This document shows positions 1-8,413 of a stretch of 64,000 bases of DNA, piece after piece (position 1 is the stretch's first letter; the number at the start of each line of letters is the position of its first letter). The notes beneath the pieces were generated by a model. That model was not told the origin of the DNA, made no database searches, and was given only the letters and a program-made list of their open reading frames with translations. The DNA is taken from NCBI RefSeq assembly GCF_018398335.1, contig NZ_JAHBRX010000001.1:1798001-1862000 (forward strand). The letters are read 5' to 3'. The DNA is from Chelatococcus sp. HY11 (GTDB lineage: Bacteria; Pseudomonadota; Alphaproteobacteria; Rhizobiales; Beijerinckiaceae). A program made the position numbers and the translations under genes.

Positions 1-119
1 TCCTGGTCACGCGCCTTCACGGTCGCGACCGCATCCTCGTCAGGCCCTGGCATCATCGGGATGAGACGCCGCACGTCGTCGAAAGGCAGGCCTGAAGCCG
101 ACATATCCATAACACCCAT
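1..119 (-). CDS. cobT: Nicotinate-nucleotide--dimethylbenzimidazole phosphoribosyltransferase, N-terminal fragment
   Basis: The reverse strand starting at 119 reads MGVMDMSASGLPFDDVRRL and continues to the window edge as LIPMMPGPDEDAVATVKARD. This matches the characteristic N-terminus of alphaproteobacterial CobT (called CobU in the Pseudomonas denitrificans scheme), which makes alpha-ribazole phosphate for the lower ligand of cobalamin. Only about 39 residues are inside the window. Starts at 119, 110 or 104 are all in frame; the family usually begins at or near MSASGLPFDD. It is divergent from cobS, which acts next in nucleotide-loop assembly, and that neighbour supports the call. The 116-bp divergent gap is too short for a full cobalamin riboswitch. 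Confidence 0.8.
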   Translation of the reverse strand, partial: MGVMDMSASGLPFDDVRRLIPMMPGPDEDAVATVKARDQ

Positions 120-235
120 GCTCCTCGGCCCGACTGTCTGAAGCATACGCCCGCCAAGCGAGCCGGGCTCGCCTGAGCGCGCGGAACATGCTCTAAGGCC
201 TCTTCCGGAGAGCTATACCGGTCGCAGAGCCGCGA

Positions 236-1090
236 GTGAAGCAGATGACTGGGCTGAATGACGATCGAGACGCGCGCCGCGTCGGCGGCTCCGCTGGATG
301 GCGCGGCCTTGTCGCCGATACGGCCGCCTGCCTCGTGTTCTACTCGCGTCTGCCGGTGCCGCAACGCTTCCTTCCCGACGGTGGCAAGGCCGCGCCGGAT
401 TTCGGCACCATGATCCGGGCCCTGCCGCTCGCGGGCGCCATCATCGGGCTTGGCGGCGGCCTCGCCATGGCCGCAGGCCTTTCCCTCGGCTTCGGCGCCC
501 TGCCTTCCGCCGTCCTCGCGGTCGCCGCGCTGACTATGATCACCGGAGCACTGCATGAGGACGGCTGGGCGGACACCGCCGATGGCCTCTTCGGCGGACG
601 AACACGTGAGCGACGGCTGGAGATCATGCGCGACAGCCGCATTGGCGCCTTCGGCGCGGCCGCGCTTTGCCTCGGGCTTCTGCTGCGTGTGGCGCTGCTC
701 GCCGAACTCGCCAGCCGCGCGCCAGCCCTGTCGGTCGCCGCCGCCGTCGTGGTCGCGGCGGCAATCTCCCGGACGGCCGGCCTCCTGCCGCTGGCGACCC
801 TGCCGCCAGCGAAGCCGGACGGTGCGGGCGCGAGCGCCGGACGCCCCGACGCGACCGCGCTCAGCATTGCCGCCTTGCTCTGCCTCATGCTGATCATCGC
901 CGCCGGCTTCGGCGCGGACGTCGGGATCGGCTCCGCGACTTTCGGCGCGCTCCTCGCCCTCGCCGCGGCCTGGGGAACAGCGCGGCTTGCCCGCGCCAAG
1001 CTCGGCGGGCACACCGGCGACATCGCCGGGGCCGCCCAACAGGCAGCCGAGATGGCCTTTTTCCTTGGTATGCTGGCTATGACTACCTAG
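236..1090 (+). CDS. cobS: Adenosylcobinamide-GDP ribazoletransferase (cobalamin synthase)
   Basis: This is the integral membrane enzyme that joins adenosylcobinamide-GDP and alpha-ribazole (phosphate) in the last steps of cobalamin synthesis. It has 284 residues, a little longer than the usual 250-270. The diagnostic family block ALHEDGWADTADGLFGG lies near residue 104, followed by RRLEIMRDSRIGAFG, and the C-terminal motif GGHTGDIAGAAQQ is present. The rest is strongly hydrophobic and alanine-rich, as expected for a multi-pass protein. The start used is GTG 236; ATG 245 is an equally possible start. It is divergent from cobT. Its stop codon sits inside the first copy of a 16-bp tandem duplication (1081-1112), so the C-terminus MLAMTT may have been altered recently. 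Confidence 0.95.
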   Translation: MKQMTGLNDDRDARRVGGSAGWRGLVADTAACLVFYSRLPVPQRFLPDGGKAAPDFGTMIRALPLAGAIIGLGGGLAMAAGLSLGFGALPSAVLAVAALTMITGALHEDGWADTADGLFGGRTRERRLEIMRDSRIGAFGAAALCLGLLLRVALLAELASRAPALSVAAAVVVAAAISRTAGLLPLATLPPAKPDGAGASAGRPDATALSIAALLCLMLIIAAGFGADVGIGSATFGALLALAAAWGTARLARAKLGGHTGDIAGAAQQAAEMAFFLGMLAMTT

Positions 1091-1112
1091 ATCTTGGACT
1101 ACCTAGATCTTG
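1081..1112. repeat. 16-bp perfect tandem duplication over the cobS stop codon
   Basis: The unit GACTACCTAGATCTTG occurs twice back to back (1081-1096 and 1097-1112). The first copy contains the TAG stop of cobS. A strand-slippage duplication is the simplest origin. Confidence 0.95.
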
Positions 1113-1153
1113 GCATATGTGGAGGTAACACGTTCCATGGCCAGAGCCACCCG

Positions 1154-1849
1154 ATGCGTTTGATCGTTCCCCTCGCCATCATTGGCGTTGCGCTCGTACT
1201 TCTCGTGCTGTTCAGCGGCGAGGAGACCATCGCCGGCATGGCGCCGGATCAGCTCGCGCGCTTCGCCACCTTGTCTGCTTTCGGAATCGTGATCCTCGGT
1301 TCGATGGTGGCCATGTTCCGCTCCAACTGGTCGCGGGCCGCGCAGGCACTCGCCTTCTGGATGGTCGCGCTCGTTGGCCTGGTCGGCCTCTACAGCTACC
1401 GCGACGACGTCACCCTGTTTGGCCATCGCATCCTCGGCGAGCTGACGCCTGGCCGGGTCGTCCCCGGGCCCTCGGGCGAGGTCTCCGTCGTGCGGTCGGG
1501 GAGCGGCAGCTTCGACCTCGAAGCCGAGGTCAACGGCCGCAGCGCGCGCTTCATCCTCGACACCGGCGCGAGCGTCGTTGTCCTTACGAGCGAAACCGCG
1601 GAGCGTATCGGCTTCGATATCGACCAGCTGGCTTTCAACCGTCCCGTCCGCACCGCGAACGGATCAACGATGGCGGCAGCGATCACCATCGACACGCTGG
1701 CCGTGGGGCCGATCGTGGAACGCCGCGTCCCGGCCCTCGTCGCCCGCAAGGGAAGCCTGTTCCAGAACCTGCTTGGCATGACGTTTCTGGAACGCCTCGG
1801 CTCCTACGAGGTCCGCGGCGACCGGCTGATCATGCGGCCGCAGAGCTAG
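1154..1849 (+). CDS. TIGR02281-like retropepsin-type membrane aspartic protease
   Basis: This 231-residue protein has two or three N-terminal membrane segments (about residues 3-22, 35-55 and 62-80), then a periplasmic single-domain aspartic protease of the clan AA retroviral type. The active-site motif FILDTGASVVVLT (Asp-Thr-Gly) is visible near residue 135, and the C-terminal LLGMTFLERLGSYEV block matches the family flap and hydrophobic-hydrophobic-Gly region. Such proteins act as homodimers; their substrates in alphaproteobacteria are poorly known. The start is ATG 1154. A strong GGAGGT at 1121-1126 is better placed for an out-of-frame eight-codon ORF at 1137-1163 that overlaps this start, so translation could be coupled. 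Upstream in-frame codons contain no better start than TTG 1094, which lies in the duplicated stretch. Confidence 0.85.
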   Translation: MRLIVPLAIIGVALVLLVLFSGEETIAGMAPDQLARFATLSAFGIVILGSMVAMFRSNWSRAAQALAFWMVALVGLVGLYSYRDDVTLFGHRILGELTPGRVVPGPSGEVSVVRSGSGSFDLEAEVNGRSARFILDTGASVVVLTSETAERIGFDIDQLAFNRPVRTANGSTMAAAITIDTLAVGPIVERRVPALVARKGSLFQNLLGMTFLERLGSYEVRGDRLIMRPQS

Positions 1850-1871
1850 AAGCAACCGGCCGATCCACGGT

Positions 1872-1911
1872 GTCATCCCCGGCGGCAGCGGAGCGGCCCG
1901 CCGGGGATGAC
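1872..1911. terminator. 14-bp-stem hairpin between converging genes
   Basis: A perfect inverted repeat, GTCATCCCCGGCGG at 1872-1885 pairing with 1898-1911, is followed on the + strand by AAAAAT. It lies between the convergent protease and dusA genes and may terminate one or both. It also belongs to a GTCATCCC-type dispersed palindrome family seen again at 24045-24271. Confidence 0.6.
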
Positions 1912-1954
1912 AAAAATCCCTTGGGCCATTCCTGAATGTCGGTGGCCAAAGCCC

Positions 1955-2989
1955 TCAGACGGCACTTTCGAGCGCGGCGCGCTCGACCTGACGCGCTGAG
2001 GCTTCCGTCACATGGGCGACGGCGGCGCGCAGGACATCCACGCCGGCACCGGGCTTGACCGCCTCCGTGGCCAGATGCCGGCGGTAAAGCCTTGCGCCGG
2101 GCCGACCTGGAAACAGGCCGAGCAGATGCCGCGTCATCTGGTTGAGGCGATACCCCTCTGCGAGGCGGGCCTCGACATAAGGGATAAAGGCGTCGATCGC
2201 TTCTTCCGCCGAGCTGACCGGCGCCGGCTCACCATAAAGCAGCGGATCGACGGCCATCAGGATTTCCGGGTTCTGATAGGCCGCGCGGCCTAGCATCATC
2301 CCGTCGAGCTTGATGTCCTCTCCGCCAATCGCGGCAAGCCCCGCTTCCACATCGGCGAGACCGCCGTTGAGCGCGATCGGCAGATCCGGCCAGGATCGTT
2401 TCAGGCGATGCACGCGCCCGTAGTCGAGAGGCGGGATCTCCCGATTTTCCTTGGGCGACAAGCCTTGCAGCCACGCCTTGCGCGCGTGGACGACGAGCCC
2501 GTCGACGCCAACGGCCACAAGGCCACGGGTCAGGGTGCAGAGGGCCTCTTCCGGATCCTGGTCGTCAACGCCGATACGGCATTTGACCGTGACGGGGATA
2601 GCCACGGCCGCCTTCATCGCGGCGACGCAATCCGCCACCAGGGACGGCTCGCGCATCAGGCAGGCGCCGAAGCGGCCGTTCTGCACGCGATCCGAAGGGC
2701 AACCGACATTCAGGTTGATCTCGTCATAGCCGAAGTCTGCGCCGATGCGCGCGGCGGCGGCGAGTTCCACCGGGTCACTCCCGCCGAGCTGCAGCGCAAC
2801 CGGATGCTCTTCCGGGCTGAAGCCGATGAGCCGCTTGCGATCGCCATGGATGACGGCGCCTGTGGTCACCATCTCCGTGTAGAGCAGTGCCCGGCGCGTC
2901 AGAATGCGATGGAAGAACCGGCAGTGCCGGTCCGTCCAGTCCATGAGGGGGGCAACGGCGAAAGGGGCAGCGCGATAGGGCTTCATCAT
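1955..2989 (-). CDS. dusA: tRNA-dihydrouridine(20/20a) synthase DusA
   Basis: This FMN-dependent enzyme reduces U20/U20a in the tRNA D-loop with NADPH. From the chosen ATG (complement of 2987-2989) the protein has 345 residues and begins MMKPYRAAPFAVAPLMDWT, matching the family N-terminus. The TIM barrel shows APLMDWTDRHCR, INLNVGCPSDRVQNGRFGACLM (with the catalytic Cys of GACLM), the VHARKAWL phosphate-binding block, NGGL and DGMMLGRAAYQNP. An upstream in-frame start at 3127 would add 46 unconserved residues and is not preferred. It is divergent from the SDR at 3207. Confidence 0.94.
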   Translation of the reverse strand: MMKPYRAAPFAVAPLMDWTDRHCRFFHRILTRRALLYTEMVTTGAVIHGDRKRLIGFSPEEHPVALQLGGSDPVELAAAARIGADFGYDEINLNVGCPSDRVQNGRFGACLMREPSLVADCVAAMKAAVAIPVTVKCRIGVDDQDPEEALCTLTRGLVAVGVDGLVVHARKAWLQGLSPKENREIPPLDYGRVHRLKRSWPDLPIALNGGLADVEAGLAAIGGEDIKLDGMMLGRAAYQNPEILMAVDPLLYGEPAPVSSAEEAIDAFIPYVEARLAEGYRLNQMTRHLLGLFPGRPGARLYRRHLATEAVKPGAGVDVLRAAVAHVTEASARQVERAALESAV

Positions 2990-3206
2990 CTCGTAACGGC
3001 ATTCGGATGGGCGCCTTATAGCAAAGGATTGTGGTGATCGCCATGCGGGGTCGCCGGCTTCTCCTCTCGCAGCTGTCAAGGTATCCGAAATGATCACTTC
3101 CGGCGGAAACCGGTATCCATCCCGCACCCTGATGCTCTAAATAGCACCCTGCACATGCAGCATATCCACCGGCGTCCTTAAGCCGGCAGAGAAGGAGTGA
3201 GTTGGT

Positions 3207-3950
3207 ATGGCGTTCGATCTCACCGGCAAGACCGCGCTCATCACGGCGGCGGGTCAGGGTATCGGCTTTGCTTCGGCGGTGGCATTGGCCGAAGCGGGTG
3301 CCAAAGTCTTCGCCACGGATATCAACGAGACCACCTTCGCGGCGCTTGAAAAGGCCCATCCGGGCATCGAACCTTTCCGGCTCAATGTTCTCGACGACGC
3401 CGATGTGCAGGCCGCCGCAGAACGCACGGGCCCGATCGACATTCTCTTCAACTGCGCCGGCGTCGTGCACAACGGCACGATCCTGGAATGCCCGCCCGAG
3501 GACATCACCTTCGCGCTGCAACTCAACGTGATGGCCGCATACCGCGCCATCCGCGCCTATCTGCCCGCCATGCTGGACAAGGGCGGCGGGTCGATCATCA
3601 ACATGTCGTCGGTGGCCTCCAGCGTGAAGGGCGTGCCCAACCGTTTCGCCTACAGCGCCTCCAAGGCCGGCACCATCGGCCTGACGAAATCCGTCGCGGC
3701 GGATTATGTGGCGCGTGGCATCCGCTGCAACGCGATCTGCCCCGGCACGGTCCAGTCTCCCTCACTCGACGACCGCCTACGCGCGCAGGGCGACTACGAG
3801 GCCGCGCGCAAGGCCTTCATCGCGCGCCAGCCGATCGGCCGTATCGGCAAGCCGGAGGAAATCGCCGCGCTGGTGCTGTATCTCGCAAGCGACGAGGCGT
3901 CCTATACGACCGGCCAGATCCACGTCATCGACGGCGGCTGGACGGCCTGA
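3207..3950 (+). CDS. SDR-family dehydrogenase, BDH2 / 2-keto-3-deoxy-L-fuconate dehydrogenase-like
   Basis: A classical NAD(P)-dependent short-chain dehydrogenase of 247 residues. The cofactor motif TAAGQGIG is near residue 13, NCAGVVHNG near 90, the catalytic Ser lies in INMSSVASSVKGVPNRF, and the Tyr-Lys pair is YSASK near residue 150. ICPGTVQSPSL and the C-terminal GQIHVIDGGWTA complete the fold. The ASP residue in FATDI after the second strand suggests NAD preference. The SSVKGVPNRF and CNAICPGTVQSPSL blocks resemble 3-hydroxybutyrate dehydrogenase type 2 and 2-keto-3-deoxy-L-fuconate dehydrogenases, so a hydroxy-acid or sugar-acid substrate is likely but unproven. A GAAGGAG ribosome site lies about 10 bp before ATG 3207. 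Confidence 0.85.
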   Translation: MAFDLTGKTALITAAGQGIGFASAVALAEAGAKVFATDINETTFAALEKAHPGIEPFRLNVLDDADVQAAAERTGPIDILFNCAGVVHNGTILECPPEDITFALQLNVMAAYRAIRAYLPAMLDKGGGSIINMSSVASSVKGVPNRFAYSASKAGTIGLTKSVAADYVARGIRCNAICPGTVQSPSLDDRLRAQGDYEAARKAFIARQPIGRIGKPEEIAALVLYLASDEASYTTGQIHVIDGGWTA

Positions 3951-3968
3951 CAGCGTGGTGGGCCGCCT

Positions 3969-4841
3969 ATGAACAGCCAAGCCTGCGCGGAAGGGGCCGA
4001 TATCTTCGCCCCCTTCCTCACGCGCTGGAATCTGGCAGCGGATGGCAATCCGGTCGCGACCCATTCAAGCCGCCTCCTGCCCGTGCGCCAGGGGACGACC
4101 CCGGCGATGCTGAAAATTGCGCTGGAACCGGAGGAACAGGCCGGCTGCGCGGTCATGGCTTGGTGGAATGGCCGGGGCGCGGCGCCTGTGCTGGCCTATG
4201 ATCCATCCGGCGCGCTCCTCATGGAACGGGCCGGCGGCGCCCGTTCCCTCGCGCAATTCGCAAGGACCCGCCGCGATGCGGAAGCGACCCGCATCCTGTG
4301 CGGAGCGGTGGCAAGGCTCCATCGCCTTTCCCTTGGCCATTCCACTGGCGGGTTATCGAGACCGTCCCGCCCGCAGAACCTCGTGCCGCTGGACATCTGG
4401 TTTCAGGATCTCGCCCCGATCGCCCGCATGCAAGGCGGCATTCTCGGCGAATGCCAGCGGGTCGCGGACAGGATATTGCCCGTCCAACGGGATATCGTCG
4501 TCCTGCACGGCGACATTCACCACGACAATGTGCTTGATTTCGAGGCGCGCGGCTGGCTGGCGATCGATCCGAAACGCCTGATCGGCGAGCGCGCCTTCGA
4601 CTATGCCAATATCTTCTGCAATCCCGATCCTGATTGGGATATCGAGACCGCCCCCAGGCTGTTTGACCAACGCCTGGAGATCGTCCTCGATGAGACGGAC
4701 CTCGATCGCCGCTGGCTGGTATCCTGGATCATGGCCTGGGCCGGCCTCTCCGCAGCCTGGTTCATCGGCGACAACCAATCCGGCGCGGTCGACCTGGCGA
4801 TCGCCCGATTGGCGGCAGCGGAACTTGCACGCCTGAGCTGA
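3969..4841 (+). CDS. APH(6)/hydroxyurea-phosphotransferase-like kinase
   Basis: This 290-residue protein belongs to the aminoglycoside/hydroxyurea antibiotic resistance kinase family (StrB/APH(6) type, APH_6_hur). The ATP-binding half has MLKIALEPEEQAGCAVMAWW near residues 47-66. The catalytic loop is VVLHGDIHHDNVLDF with the metal-binding AIDPK that follows (about residues 177-200), and FDYANIFCNPD is also typical. Known members phosphorylate streptomycin or hydroxyurea, but chromosomal homologues in environmental Proteobacteria often have no tested substrate, so resistance cannot be asserted. It begins 18 bp after the SDR stop and may be cotranscribed with it. It is convergent with the LLM gene 13 bp away. 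Confidence 0.85.
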   Translation: MNSQACAEGADIFAPFLTRWNLAADGNPVATHSSRLLPVRQGTTPAMLKIALEPEEQAGCAVMAWWNGRGAAPVLAYDPSGALLMERAGGARSLAQFARTRRDAEATRILCGAVARLHRLSLGHSTGGLSRPSRPQNLVPLDIWFQDLAPIARMQGGILGECQRVADRILPVQRDIVVLHGDIHHDNVLDFEARGWLAIDPKRLIGERAFDYANIFCNPDPDWDIETAPRLFDQRLEIVLDETDLDRRWLVSWIMAWAGLSAAWFIGDNQSGAVDLAIARLAAAELARLS

Positions 4842-4854
4842 GGCGGCAGCGTCC

Positions 4855-5871
4855 TCACGCCAGATCGCGCGCGATCTCCGACAGGATCTCGTAGGATTTC
4901 AGCCGCGCACCGTGGTCATAGATCATGGCGGCAACCATCACCTCGTCCGCGCGGGTTTTCTCGAGGAACTCACCGAGCGCACGGCGGACGGTTTCCCGAG
5001 AGCCGACGAAGGAGCAGGCGAGCATGCGCGAGGCCTGCACCTTCTCGCTCGGGCTCCAGTAGGCCTCGATATCATCGATCGGCGGCGGCAACAGGCCACG
5101 CGTGCCACGGAAGATATCCGCGAAGCGCTGTTGGGCGGAGCTGAAGAGCCGGCGCGCTTCCTCATCCGTGTTGGCGACGAAGACATTGGCTCCGACCATC
5201 GCATAGGGCTTCGGGTTACGCGCCGAGGGCTCGTAGCGCTCGCGATAGACGGCGAGCGCATCCATCAGCGCATCCGGGGCGAAATGCGAGGCAAAGCCAT
5301 AGGGAAGCCCAAGCATGGCAGCGAGTTGCGCGCCGAAAAGGCTGGAGCCAAGGATCCACAACGGCACGTTCAGGCCCGTTCCGGGCACCGCCTGCACGAC
5401 CTGTCCCGGCTGCAGCGGGCCGAGCAGCGCCTGCAGTTCCAGCACGTCCTGCGGAAAATTCTCAGCGGAAGAATAGTCACGGCGCAAGGCGCGCAACGTG
5501 CGCTGGTCCGTTCCGGGCGCACGGCCGAGGCCGAGGTCGATGCGGCCGGGATAAAGCGTCTCGAGCGTGCCGAACTGCTCGGCGATCACCATCGGCGAAT
5601 GGTTCGGCAACATGATGCCACCGGCGCCGACGCGGATGCTCTGTGTGCCTCCCGCGATATAGCCGATGACGACCGATGTCGCGGCGCTCGCGATACCGGT
5701 CATATTGTGATGCTCGGCCACCCAGAAGCGCTTGTAGCCCCAGCGCTCCGCATGCTGCGCCAGATCAAGCGAGTGGTGCAGCGCGTCGGCGGGAGACGAG
5801 CCCTCCGTCACAGGCGCGAGATCGAGGACAGAGAACACCGGCATCACCCAACTCCCAGCACGAACCGTCAT
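4855..5871 (-). CDS. LLM-class flavin-dependent oxidoreductase (luciferase-like)
   Basis: A 338-residue single-domain TIM-barrel protein of the bacterial luciferase-like monooxygenase superfamily. It has the family pattern [12 protein letters not shown] at the N-terminus, [18 protein letters not shown] (about 45-62), [41 protein letters not shown] (about 85-125) and [28 protein letters not shown] (about 175-202). These blocks place it with the large alkanal-monooxygenase-like subgroup (E. coli YhbW type), whose members use FMNH2 and whose substrates are mostly unknown. It lies downstream of dps on the same strand with a hairpin between them, so it is probably a separate unit. Confidence 0.9.
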   Translation of the reverse strand: MTVRAGSWVMPVFSVLDLAPVTEGSSPADALHHSLDLAQHAERWGYKRFWVAEHHNMTGIASAATSVVIGYIAGGTQSIRVGAGGIMLPNHSPMVIAEQFGTLETLYPGRIDLGLGRAPGTDQRTLRALRRDYSSAENFPQDVLELQALLGPLQPGQVVQAVPGTGLNVPLWILGSSLFGAQLAAMLGLPYGFASHFAPDALMDALAVYRERYEPSARNPKPYAMVGANVFVANTDEEARRLFSSAQQRFADIFRGTRGLLPPPIDDIEAYWSPSEKVQASRMLACSFVGSRETVRRALGEFLEKTRADEVMVAAMIYDHGARLKSYEILSEIARDLA

Positions 5872-5965
5872 GCGTCAGATGGGGATGAGGTGGTACGCTT
5901 GGGGGCCATGCGCAAGCGCAGAGCTCGCGCTCCATCCATGCCGTGGATGCAACGCCCAGACTCCA

Positions 5966-5993
5966 CCCCTGATCAGGCGAACCGGATCAGGGG
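5966..5993. terminator. 9-bp-stem hairpin between LLM gene and dps
   Basis: CCCCTGATC (5966-5974) pairs perfectly with GATCAGGGG (5985-5993) around a 10-nt loop. It lies in the 225-bp gap upstream of the LLM gene and downstream of dps (both on the minus strand). No clear U-tract follows on the minus strand. Otherwise the gap holds nothing recognised. Confidence 0.45.
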
Positions 5994-6096
5994 CTCAACG
6001 TGTTGTTTTGACGCGACATTCCTTCAACGCGGCGTGGCATCTTCGCGAACAATGCAACGGCGTGCTGTTTCTACCCGACAGGCAGCCGCGCGAGGG

Positions 6097-6699
6097 TCAG
6101 TGACCGGTGCTGTCGCCCGACCGGCTCGCCTCGAATAGGAACCATACGCGCTTCTCGGTCGCGTCGATGACGTTCTCGAGCAGGCTCGCGGTCGCGACAT
6201 CCTTGTATTCGTCGGCGACGTCATGCGCCTTGCGCAACGTCGTGACCATGGCCTTGTTGTCCGCCACGAGCTCGCGCAGCATGTCGGCGGCCGAGACGAA
6301 CGGCGCGTCGTTGTCGGCGATGCTCTGCAGCTTCGCGATATGTCCGATGGACCGCAGCGTGGTGCCACCGATCTTGCGGACGCGCTCGGCCACGTCGTCG
6401 GTCACGCCGATGATGTCGGCGCCCTGATCATCGAACAGGAGATGATAGTCACGGAAATGCGGGCCGCTGACGTGCCAATGGAAGTTCTTCGTCTTCAAGT
6501 AGAGCGCGAAAGCATCCGCGAGAACAGCATTGAGCGCCTCTGAAATGGCTGCGACAGCGCCCTGCGAGAGGTCTGTCGGTGTGTGCAGCACGGGCGTCGT
6601 GGCGGCAGCGGCGCTCCGCGCGGGCGCCGGTTTGGCCTTCGGCTTGGCGGCCGTCTTTTCTGATGCTTTCGGGGAGGCTTTGGCAGTTGCTCGGGCCAT
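6097..6699 (-). CDS. dps: DNA starvation/stationary-phase protection protein Dps
   Basis: A ferritin-like dodecameric protein that oxidises and stores iron and coats DNA. The core from about residue 40 shows the Dps ferroxidase signature KNFHWHVSGPHFRDYHLLFDDQ with His and Asp ligands. The first 35 residues (MARATAKASPKASEKTAAKP and onward) form a long Lys/Ala/Pro-rich tail of the kind that binds DNA in E. coli and mycobacterial Dps. The start at 6699 is preceded on the minus strand by GAGAAGGAGC, a good ribosome site; an earlier in-frame start at 6789 would add 30 unconserved residues. The protein has 200 residues, longer than the usual 160-170 because of the tail. Confidence 0.93.
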   Translation of the reverse strand: MARATAKASPKASEKTAAKPKAKPAPARSAAAATTPVLHTPTDLSQGAVAAISEALNAVLADAFALYLKTKNFHWHVSGPHFRDYHLLFDDQGADIIGVTDDVAERVRKIGGTTLRSIGHIAKLQSIADNDAPFVSAADMLRELVADNKAMVTTLRKAHDVADEYKDVATASLLENVIDATEKRVWFLFEASRSGDSTGH

Positions 6700-7018
6700 T
6701 GCACGGCTCCTTCTCGGTATCGCATCGCGACCATCGGCCTGGACCGGCTTCCCGTGGGGCCCGTGGGGGGTCCGCAGGACGACGGCCAAAGTATCAAGAT
6801 CCGTAAGTTTAGACGCCAGGTCGGACGCGCGATGTCAGGTCAGAGAGATAGAACAGCGACAGATCTTGCTTCAACCGGTGCCGTTCTACCACAGACCACG
6901 CTGCTGGTCAGCGCAATCGACGGCGATGTCTCAAGATGCTTAATGTCGCGATCCCCGTGGCTCCGTCACACGTCAAGTGTGGCGGAGGGGGCGGTTCTCA
7001 CATACCGCGGACGGGGTT
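6700..7018. other. 319-bp intergenic region upstream of dps
   Basis: This gap holds the dps promoter, which I cannot place exactly, and the 3' end of the LOG gene unit. An imperfect hairpin, CTCCGTCACAC / GTGTGGCGGAG at 6961-6987, could mark the end of the minus-strand LOG transcript, though no U-tract follows. No gene is convincing here. Confidence 0.4.
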
Positions 7019-7837
7019 TCAGCCTTGTCGCGCCGCGGTCACGACATTCAGCCCGAGCCGCAGCAGCTCGGACCAAGTCGCCTCCGCCGTGTCCGCAAAG
7101 CCGAACAGCTCGCAGTCAGCAGCACTGATCATGCCCTCGTCCACCATCGCCTGGAAATTGATGACGGACGTCCAGTAAGCCTTGTCGTACAGGACGATTG
7201 GCACCGGGGGCGCCTTGTGCGTCTGCCGCAATGTCAGGATCTCGAAGAGTTCGTCGAACGTGCCGAAGCCGCCGGGAAAAACAACGAGGCCGTTGGCGCG
7301 CATCGCCAGATGCATCTTGCGCATCGCAAAATAGTGGAAGCGGAAGGTCAGATCCGGTGTCGAATAGGCATTCGGCTCCTGCTCATGCGGCAGGGTGATG
7401 TTGAAGCCGATCGAGGGGGCACCGGCGTCAAGGGCGCCGCGATTGGCGGCCTCCATGATGCCGGGGCCGCCACCGGTGGCGATGACATTGTCGCGCTCAT
7501 TATCATTGGGGCAAAGCGCGCCGCCGCGCTCGGACGCGATCCTTCCGAATTCACGCGCCGCGGCATACCAGTCGGCATGGCGCCCGCCGCCATTCTCGCC
7601 CACGCGTGCGCTGCCGAAGACGACGATCGTCGAGCGGACGCCCCAAGCGCGCAGCGCTTCCTCCGCCTTTGCGTATTCCAGGAGGAAGCGCACCCCGCGC
7701 ATGGAATCGCCGAGCAGGAAATCCTGATCCAGCGCGGGAAGGCGGTAGGAGGGCGAAGCGGACTGAGCCGCATTGGGAGCGGCGGGAACGGTCGTTGCGC
7801 GGGTGGGCGTGGACGGTGAAGCAGCCATGATATCCAA
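7019..7837 (-). CDS. LOG-family protein (TIGR00730-like, cytokinin riboside phosphoribohydrolase fold)
   Basis: This 272-residue Rossmann-fold protein has the lysine-decarboxylase-like/LOG signature PGGFGTFDELFEILTLRQTHK (about residues 190-210) and the nucleotide-binding ATGGGPGIMEAANRGALDAG (about 120-140). Small LOG proteins release nucleobase from nucleoside 5'-monophosphate; this is a longer version with a 30-residue Ala/Pro/Thr-rich N-terminus and a helix RGVRFLLEYAKAEEALRAW before the core. Its exact substrate is not predictable. ATG 7837 and ATG 7828 are both plausible starts. It begins only 3-4 bp downstream of the GNAT gene, so the two are very likely one operon. Confidence 0.88.
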   Translation of the reverse strand: MDIMAASPSTPTRATTVPAAPNAAQSASPSYRLPALDQDFLLGDSMRGVRFLLEYAKAEEALRAWGVRSTIVVFGSARVGENGGGRHADWYAAAREFGRIASERGGALCPNDNERDNVIATGGGPGIMEAANRGALDAGAPSIGFNITLPHEQEPNAYSTPDLTFRFHYFAMRKMHLAMRANGLVVFPGGFGTFDELFEILTLRQTHKAPPVPIVLYDKAYWTSVINFQAMVDEGMISAADCELFGFADTAEATWSELLRLGLNVVTAARQG

Positions 7838-7840
7838 AAA

Positions 7841-8413
7841 TCAGCGGTGAATGGTCTGTGGCAACGTCGTCTGACCTTCGCCAAGCGAACGCTGCATGAG
7901 CACGCTATCCACCCAGCCGCCAAATTTGAAGCCGACGGCAGGCAATGTACCTATGAACGTGAAGCCAAGGCTCGTGTGGAGCCCGATGGAGCCCGCGTTG
8001 CGGGAATCGCCGATCACCGCCAGCATCTGGCGCCATTGTCCGGCCTCGCAGCGCGTGATCAGCTCACGCAGCAGCGCGCGGCCAATGCCCTTGCCGCCGA
8101 GCCCGTCGGCGACATAGATCGAATCCTCGACAGTGAAGCGATAAGCGACGCGCGGGCGATAGGTCGTCGCATAACTGTAGCCGACCACCTTGCCCGCGCT
8201 CTCCGCGACGAGATAAGGCAAGCCGAGCTTAAGAACCTCCTGCCGTCGCCGCTGCATTTCCGCGACGTCGGGCGGCACCTCCTCGAATGTGGCGAGCCCC
8301 TTGAGGACATGATGCTCATAAATCGCCTGCACGGCGGCCATGTCGGCCTCCTCCGCGTCACGCACGCCGGGGGCCTCCACCCCGACTATGCTGGCCATGC
8401 CCCGGTCGTCCAT
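7841..8413 (-). CDS. GNAT N-acetyltransferase, phosphinothricin/methionine-sulfone acetyltransferase-like
   Basis: This 190-residue acetyltransferase matches the PAT/MddA-like group. It shows VRDAEEADMAAVQAIYEHHV near the N-terminus, YSYATTYRPRVAYRFTVEDSIYV with the acetyl-CoA loop GGKGIGRALLRELI (about residues 108-122), and AVIGDSRNAGSIGLHTSLGFTFIGTLPAVGFKFGGWVDSVLMQR at the C-terminus. Relatives acetylate phosphinothricin, methionine sulfone or sulfoximine. The start at 8413 has an AGAGGAG site about 7 nt upstream; an in-frame start at 8467 would add 18 residues without similarity. It is the first gene of a two-gene unit with the LOG-family gene. Confidence 0.88.
   Translation of the reverse strand: MDDRGMASIVGVEAPGVRDAEEADMAAVQAIYEHHVLKGLATFEEVPPDVAEMQRRRQEVLKLGLPYLVAESAGKVVGYSYATTYRPRVAYRFTVEDSIYVADGLGGKGIGRALLRELITRCEAGQWRQMLAVIGDSRNAGSIGLHTSLGFTFIGTLPAVGFKFGGWVDSVLMQRSLGEGQTTLPQTIHR

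Noticed and set aside
120-235. Cobalamin riboswitch between cobT and cobS
   Set aside because: The gap is only 116 bp and no B12-box-like core is recognisable; a full element needs close to 200 nt.
4912-6138. 408-codon open frame opposite the LLM gene
   Set aside because: Arg/His-rich shadow of the reverse strand with no domain signature; it also runs through the hairpin and dps end.
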